Source: Pieris napi
Taxonomy: Eukaryota; Arthropoda; Insecta; Lepidoptera; Pieridae
Reading direction: 5' to 3'
Length of the DNA stretch: 64,000 bases
Assembly: GCF_905475465.1 (NCBI RefSeq)
Contig: NC_062237.1
Location: 10,030,501 to 10,094,500 of the forward strand
The notes beneath the pieces are model-generated. The model was not told the origin of the DNA. It saw nothing but the letters and a program-made list of their open reading frames with translations, and searched no databases. Both the position numbers and the translations under genes were made by a program. The first letter of the stretch is position 1. Every line of letters starts with the position of its first letter. Below are positions 11,501 to 20,500 of this stretch, one piece after another.

Positions 11501-14500
11501 TAATATTAAAATTATTTCATAATAATGTAAAGTTTTCGTCGTTGTTGTTGTTGAGGGTAACGTTATTCTGAGAAAACTTTGTGAATGTTTTCGTAGAGTT
11601 TACTTTTCAGGGCTACGATACATTGGTCGGCGAGCGCGGTGCGTCACTATCGGGCGGTCAGAAGCAGCGCATAGCAATCGCTCGCGCGCTCGTTCGAAAC
11701 CCGCGCATTCTTTTACTCGACGAAGCCACTAGCGCACTCGACACGGCTTCTGAACATAAAGTACAGAAGGCTTTGGATAAGGTACATCTCGGAGTTGTGT
11801 CGTTGTTAAACTAAAATAAATTAATATTTGAAAATTAAATACCAGCGCGATTCATATGATTTATCATATGAATCGCGAACATTAAAAATTATCGAATTTG
11901 TTTTAACAAATTCGATAATCATATTTGTCATACAAGAAAATGCGAAACTATTACATTTTTTTTTTAAATTATACTTTAATTTAGCGAACATCTCAGAATA
12001 AGAAATAAGAATGTGAAGTATGGGAAGTTTATAAATTTCACCGTCAAATATCCTTGCTTTTAAATAAAAAAAAACAATTTTCCTTCGAGTAAAAATTTTG
12101 AGTGAGAAAAATTAAACTTATTACTTCCCCTTCGCCTCAACTTCTTCAATTATGTCTTCTAATCGTTTCAATCAATTTCAGGCAACTAAAGGTCGAACTA
12201 CACTTATAATAGCCCATCGGTTATCAACTATACGAAATGTGGATATAATTTACGTGATGCATGAGGGTCAAGTGGTAGAATCGGGTAGCCATGATCACTT
12301 ATTAAACACGCAAGGCTATTATTATAAAATGTTTAAAACTGTAACAGAAGAGGAAATAAAATCAAGTAGCAAAGGTTCGATTCATACATAGTATTGTTTG
12401 TAGTCTTTGATGGGTTTTGGTGTTTTATTTATTTGTGAGATAGGGTGTTATTTGTTATGATTTATTAACATCAGGTTAACGCGCGATCAATTTTATAAAG
12501 CGTACAAATGACAAGCGCTGACGCGCGTTGCGAAAGCTCGTCAGTCTGTTTCGATAGAGCTTAGAAAATGCACGTGGAAGATATTATTTTGTATAGATAA
12601 GATGTGAATCTTCAGATTCACTAATTTTGAACTGAATACGAATTGCGATGGAAGCGCGCGCTCTATGGAACAGTCAACGGACGTTGCATATCTGTCAAAA
12701 TTTTGCCATCTGAACATGGCCTAAATCTTGTTACTTAAGAGGTATTAAGTAACTTAAGGTGTGCTTGAATTCGTTGGAAGTAAATGCAATACAAATTATA
12801 TGGAAAGTCTATACTTACGAGCTATCACTTTTTATAATTAACTTTTTGCGATTCATGAAACGGTCGTTAAAAGTTTTTGGTTATCACTCTTATGTTGTAT
12901 CATTAATAATAATTTTTGCATATCCAATATCAAGGGCTGACAGAATCACGACCTTGGCTTTTAAATTAACGCACACACACTCGTTCGTTAGTCATCTGTG
13001 ACGGTAGTTTCATAATAGGGTATAACTATTATGAAACTACCGTCAGATTTTTTTTACGAGGAAATTCCGAGGGAAAGAGGAATTAGATGTATTATGAACT
13101 TAGCGCATTTAAAAAAAATATTAACTGTTATATTCGAAACAAAGATAAATAATCTAGAACTAATCATTTCACCTACATAAGGAAAAATGAATTAAGTCAT
13201 ATTTTTTGCAGAAAGCTTACTAAGCGAAGAGGAACCAATCATGTCAAATGAAAAGGAAAATTTAACAATATTAGATGTAAGTAGATCTTTTGTACTTCAA
13301 TATTTATTGAAAACATAAAAAAAAGAGCAGTGTTGACAGTGGCTTCATCCCTGAGGTCGCAGGTTCGATACCCAGCTGTGCACCAATGGACTTTCTGTCT
13401 ATGTGCGCGTTTAATACTCGTACGTACAGTGAAGAAAAAACATCGTGAGAAAAACGGCATGCCTTACATACAAAAATGCGACGGTGTGTCAGGCACAGAA
13501 GGGTGATCACTTGCTGCTACTTGCACTATTAGAAACGATCATGGAACATATAGAAAAATCTGATGCCCAGACGGTTGTAGCACCTTTGATATAAATATAC
13601 TATAACCACCTTATTCTTAAAAACTAAATCATTGTAATTCCATTTATCGTAAGCACAACATTAAGATCTATTGTTCTCATGTCGCTTTAGAAACGTGTTA
13701 ATTTGCGATCGAAGCTTTTAAGTTTAAAAATAAGATCGTAAGCCATACGATTTTTTATATGTTTAATGTTTACATAATGTATATAAAAAGTTATGTTTAT
13801 TTCTTATTTTAAATAATATATTTTAACGGATTGAACACAGCTTATCCGGAGCTGGATATATTCGGTAGTGGGCTGATCGGTTTTAGAGAAAGCATTGTGG
13901 GGTGCCTTTCTCGAACCTAATTCGCTGTTTTGCTGATGATTTTTTTTTTTTTTTTTCTGCTTTAAGTGTCAACAAATTTCTATAATTTTATTCTTTTTTT
14001 GTGTGCTTGTATTATCTTGTATATGTTTTATTGTAGATTTTAAATTTCTATTTTTTTTTGTGTAACTTATGTTTACGTTAATTGTCACACATTTTAGATG
14101 TAAGATTTTGTAAAATAATTAGCAGATTAAGTACCTACAGTGTGTGATGTCGTAAGCTAATAACTAAATAAATGAATATAAAATTATAAGTACATATGTA
14201 TACAAATCGTATTCTATATGACATATATTTTATTAATTACTGTTCCTTTCCATAATGTAGTGTTTTTTATTAGAGATAGTTTTATAACTTGCTGATCCTA
14301 TCCTTTATCCGATGTAATTTTCGTTCGATGTAAAATTATTTTTCTTTACTATTTCGTTTTCCTTACCTTTGTCTGTGGCAATACGCTCTGCGTGAAGCTA
14401 TTTATAAAAAAAACTCATGTGTGCAATTCAGACGTGGTAGAAGTGAAACCATCAAAAACAAAGTTTTTGTAATGAATAATATGTAAATTATTCTTTTTTC

Positions 14501-17500
14501 ACTAACTAAATGTAGGACTATGTTAAATTTTCATTTATAAGTTTAATATCAATATCAATCTTAAATTTGATAAAAACTAAAATAATGGAAGTTTGAAATT
14601 TGATGATTCTTACTTATGTAATTTTTTGCACAACTATGTTTTTTTAATTCAGAAAATGATCAAATACACATAATTTAAAGTTTATATACACTGCAAAATT
14701 CTTCCCATCTCATTCTCTCCCACGCCAAATCCTACGAATTTATGCGTCCGTCTCTTTTTACTGTCGCTTTTTCCGTTGCATCCGGTTTGAAATCACAACG
14801 ATTCTAAAGAAGTTTCACTTCAAAAATAAAAATATATGTTTATTGTTTACTTACAGGATATTGATGAGAAGAAAGTTAAAGGACCGTCCTTCTCATTTAG
14901 AAAAGTAATAATGTTGAATGCACCTGAATGGAAACTTATCTTTCTAGGCTGTCTCTGTTCTCTTGTAACAGGCTTCTCTGTACCAATATTCGTCGTTTTA
15001 TTCGGAGATTTGTTTGGTGTGAGACTATTTATATTTATTGTTTACCATATGTGTTTATAGGTACGTCTCGGTTGTAACTATCATAATTTAACATATTTTT
15101 TATAATTATTTTACAGTCTATGGCATCAAGTGATCCAGAGCAATTAATGAAAAAAGTTGAGAAAGTATCCATGTCTTGTATTTTTATTGGATGCGCTATT
15201 GGACTAGCGAACTTTATTGAGGTTAAATTTTAACTAAATAGATAATATTTTATATAGGTATGTTATCTAAAGCTGGCGGCTTCAACACATTTACACTTTG
15301 TGCTTGTGTAGTGTCTGTGAATAAGCGCGAGGCGTGATGTCAAACTGAAATACAATCACAAATACATCATGAAAAGACTGTCCGTCTCTCTCGCGCTCGG
15401 TCAAGCTTATGAGTATAAAAGAGACAGTTATTGTATTTCTTTTGCTACTGTTTATGTTGATCTTTACTGTACATGTTGATCTTTTTTCAAACATTACCAG
15501 GGCAATCTCGTGAAACGGTGCACAATGTTTTTTTAATTATTTTAAGCATCTTAATAAAAACAGTTTAATGAAAAAAATGTTATATTTAATTTGACATCAG
15601 ATGCGACTGGGGTTTCTAAGAGGAGTATTGAAAGAATAGTTAGTGAAGTAAAAGTAAAGTGTGTTGAGCTAGATGGAGCTTATGTCGAAAATTGAAAAAA
15701 TATTTACACAAACTACTCTTTTACGTTCTTGGTCAGGCTTAGAACACACATAATATTTATATGTATTTGACACATTTTTATTTATTTACAACCCACTAAA
15801 ACCAGAGTAGACTAACATATATAGCTTGGCAAAAAAGTCATATTTTTAAACATACTGTATAGTGAAATTGCATTAATGTGAGTACTGTGAACGCGCCAGC
15901 TTTCATCAACCGACCTATACCTTAGTTACATTTTTTAGCGTACATTGTCGTATCGTTATCGTATCGTATCTATTAAAATGGTTATACAATATTGTTATCG
16001 TATCGTATATATTAAAATTTTTAGACGATAGCATTCGGTGCGTCCGGGGCCTATTTAACAGAAAGATTAAGATTGAAAATGTTTACCCATTTATTGCAAC
16101 AGCATATTGGCTTTTTTGACGATCGCTCGCATTCGACTGGTGCTCTTTGCGCTCGGCTCTCGTCTGAAGCAGCTTACGTGCAGGGGGTAAGTGTCCTTTT
16201 AATTAGTTATAGTACTATAAAACGTTCAAAACATACATTCACACACGGAGAAAACACAATAATAATCTACTTGCTACCAAAGTACAATAACCTGTACTTG
16301 ACACGGGCTTCTTTTTTTTCTTTAAATAAATTACTAAAATAAATCTAGGAATTTATTATCATACAATGTGAAGACTGAAAGTATTTGTGAGCCTTATGAA
16401 GAAAAAAAAGTTTTTTATAATTGGATTGAATTTTATTTGCAGGCTACAGGTCAACAGGTGGGTATTATTCTGCAAGGTCTCGGCTCAGTGGGTCTGGCTT
16501 TCTTTCTGGCGATGTGGTTTGAGTGGCGCGTCGGCCTGGTAGTATTGTGTTTTAGCCCAGTCCTTGTATTCGTGATCTGGCAACAGGGCAGAGCAACGGA
16601 CGAGGAGTCTACTGGTTACGCATCCGCTCTTGAGAAAAGTACAATGGTATCTTCACAATTTATACCCTCTTTTTAAGAACTATTATATTATCGAAGGCCT
16701 GCTAAAAATCCAACAATATTTTATTGATTGAACTTTCTTGAGATACAAAGGCTGGTATCAGATAGAGATCGATAATTTATTGTTTCAAAATTTTGTTTGA
16801 ACAACGGGTATAACTTTCTGCTGTGCGGGAATTTACCGATCACAATCAATAGATGTGATTCATAGTTTCGACCTTCATCACATTCTCCTGCTTGAGAATT
16901 AATAATTGTTTTATGTTAACAGGATTCCTATTCCAATCCGTTTCACCAATCAAAGTAAACTTAATTTCTTAGATTGACTATGTGGCAATAATTTTTAGGT
17001 TGCCGTAGAAGCGGTGTCAAATATTCGTACGGTAGCGGCACTTGGATTGGAGAGGAGGGTAGTGTCCGAGTACACAAATCTTCTTCTACCCGCCTTAGTA
17101 ACCGCAAAATGCGCCGCGCATTGGCGTGGTGTTGTTACAGGACTATCGCGATCTCTTTTTCACTTTGTTAATGCTGCTGCTCTAACATATGGCAGTCATC
17201 TTATTGTGTCTGATGGAATTGCTTATGAGGATGTATTGATGTGAGTTCATCTTAGATTCTATAATGTATTTTTCAAAATATTTAATAATTTCCTCAATGT
17301 TTTAAATGTGTAGGCAATAAAAAAAATATAGTAGACATTTAAATAACCTTCTCTCAAAACGTCGAGTCATGTAAATAATAAAATATATTCGCGTTTATAT
17401 CTGATGAAAAAGTTTTAAATACTACCTACTCTCGCGAACTATGACTAGGTAGTTACTATTGAATGGTTTTTAATGTATAACAATATATATTGCATATTGA

Positions 17501-20500
17501 TATGTTATTGCTTCTGAAAATATATTTTAGAGCAACACAATCCCTGCAAATGGCATCGAATCAAGCGCAGAACGCATTTGCATATGCGCCGGACTTTCAT
17601 AGGGGCGTTAATGCGGCTGCAAGAATCAAACAACTACTCGATACTAAACCCACTATTCAGGATCCTGAAGATTATATTAATTTTGTATGATTGTTATTTT
17701 AGATTAAATTAATAAATTAGGCTGGCTTAAAAGTCAAAAGTCATTTATTCATATAGGTAACACAATAACACAATGTACAGTTATGAACGTCAAAAAAGAA
17801 ATAAACATTAAATGCTTCTAATTTTACATTTACTGCTTCTAATTTTACATTTACTGCCAGTTCTCAAATCAAGGGCGTTGAACGGAAGAGAAGAACTGGC
17901 AATAAACTCTCCGCCACCCTAAAACAATATGAGGTCAGAGTTTTTGATGCCCGAGGAAACCATTTCGGTTTGAAAAGGAAAAATTATACTATAATGAATG
18001 ATCAAACATTTATTCTTGCGGGATTCGATAGTTATTACACCTATCTGAAACTGAAGTATCATTGTATGATTGTTATTTAGCGTGTTCATAAGCGTAATTT
18101 GAACTTAAAAACTATAGCTTTGTTGCAATGAATAGCCCAGCCTTGCGATTCTGTAACTCACTTTTCGAAATCTCACAGCGGTTTTCACAGCGGCGGTCGC
18201 GCTCAAATCAGTCGTAAAGCAGTGATTTTACGATTTGGCATTCTGATAAGGTCCCTCCTTGTAGTTTATTGTTTATCGCGACCGCCGCTGTGAAAACCGC
18301 TGTGTGAGTTCGAAAAGTGAGTTACAGAATCGCAATGCAGATATGTAGCCTTTTTTTGCTATGGCTTTGTATTTGCAGGAAGCGCGCGGTGGTGCCACGT
18401 TTAAGAATGTCGAGTTTTCTTATCCAACACGACCCACTGTTAAAGTGCTACGGGGGCTTAACTTGCAGGTATACCTCGTACAAAGTCTGACTCCGGTATG
18501 TCAAGTCCAATATGTTTTTGATATATCGGAGTTTTTAGATCCCGGCAGATAAAATTACTAGAGTTTAATACGAAGAAAAAAGATTTAGTTCAAACTAAAG
18601 AACTTGCTAAGTTAGGAGACGTAACATAAATGAGAAAATCCGAATCTCTTTTTCCTTTAAACTGAAACGTAATTCATATGTATGAACAGATAGCAGTTTA
18701 AAATATCTTGTTTTCGTAAATTTGACACACGTGTCAAAACCTTGTCAAACCTACGTTAAACGTTTTTAACGTCTTAACTGTTAAATAGGCAATAAGCATT
18801 GCAAGAAATATAGGCACGTAACTTGTCATGAATTTGTGTTGTGTGGATGTGAACTTTATGTACAAAAATAGTTCTCCGCACCTAACGTTCACCAACAGTG
18901 TATGTGTCACCGTAAAATTGTAAATACCGTTAAATTGTAATCTATCTCGCGAGATTATAAACTGTCGAAAGATTGTGATTGTGTTTTTACAATTTTACGT
19001 TGACATATGCACTTCATCGTGTTTATTACCTTTGCAGATTGATATTGGAAAGACTATAGCTATAGTTGGGGAGAGTGGTTGCGGCAAAAGCACGGTCATA
19101 CAACTTTTGTTAAGATACTATGACCCTATCTCAGGATGCATAGTCAGTATTAAATTAATATTTGACATTCTTTTTAACCCCGATAACATAATTGAAATGA
19201 ACTAATATTAAATATTTTACAATTATTATTTACCGTAGATAATTTAATTCTAGTTTTATATTTTAAATAAAAAATTCTAATACGGTACAGGCCCAGAGTT
19301 AATGATCATCTTATTTGACGAATAGCCCGAAGGTTATGTCACTTATGTGCAATCATCTGAAACATGATCAATGAAACTGGAAAACTGTTCAGTGTCTGTA
19401 AGGGAGCGTTCAAGTATTACGTAACGCAACTTTTGGAGATTATTGACCCCCCCACCCCCATGTAACTCGCCGTAACGTTTTTCAGTACCCAAGTACAGTA
19501 CTGTACCCAAGTAAAGTAAAACGTTTCGTGACCACCAACAACATTAACAATAACGCGTAATTTAATCCCCGCTCCGCATCGTAACGTTTTACAAAAGGAA
19601 ATAAAATACGTTACGTAATACTTGAACGCTCCTAAAACATGCGATGATCACACTATTTCTAGATGTTGGATGACCTTCCTCTGACACGGCTGCGAATGAG
19701 CGATATTCGAGGTTGTTTTGGCATCGTCTCTCAAGAGCCGATGCTTTTCGATCGCACAATTAGCGAGAATATTGCGTATGGTGAAAGTAGGAACGTGACG
19801 CAACAGGAAGTGATCGATGCGGCGCGACTCGCTAACATACACGATTTTATTGTATCGTTGCCAAAGGTTTCGCTACTTCTTTATAAACTTTAATACAATT
19901 CCTTTGTCTTAACTCTCAAGTAAGCAGATTTGAGTGCTTATGTAGTAGTAGTTTTATAAGTATCGTGACTTCCCGTCACTCGATTTTATTAAAGGGATAG
20001 CCAGATCATAGACAATTCTACAATCGGACCACAGCATATAGATTTGCAAGCACTGTTTAGTTAATATATAAGATTTAGGTCGGAGAATATTTTTATTATG
20101 TACAGATAGTTTTTAAACGCTATTTTGTAGTTTTTCTTCGCCCGGTCATTAAATGGTAGATATGTTTAATGTTTAAAATTAAATCATGGTATGTTTAGGG
20201 ATACGAAACCGATATAGGATCAAAAGGGATCCAGTTATCAGGAGGACAGAAACAAAGGGTTGCGATTGCCAGAGCTCTAATACGACATCCAAAAATATTG
20301 CTGCTTGATGAAGCAACCAGCGCTTTGGACAATGAGAGTGAGAAGGTGTGTGTTACCTCCCATGATAAAATCACTTTATTTGACGCAAAAACAATTACAT
20401 TTTGTATTTATATTCTAAAGGTTATAAAAATACAATAGGCAACGAATCGTTGAATTACACTATAGATTTTGGTTAACCTCGTACATAAAAAAAAATATAT

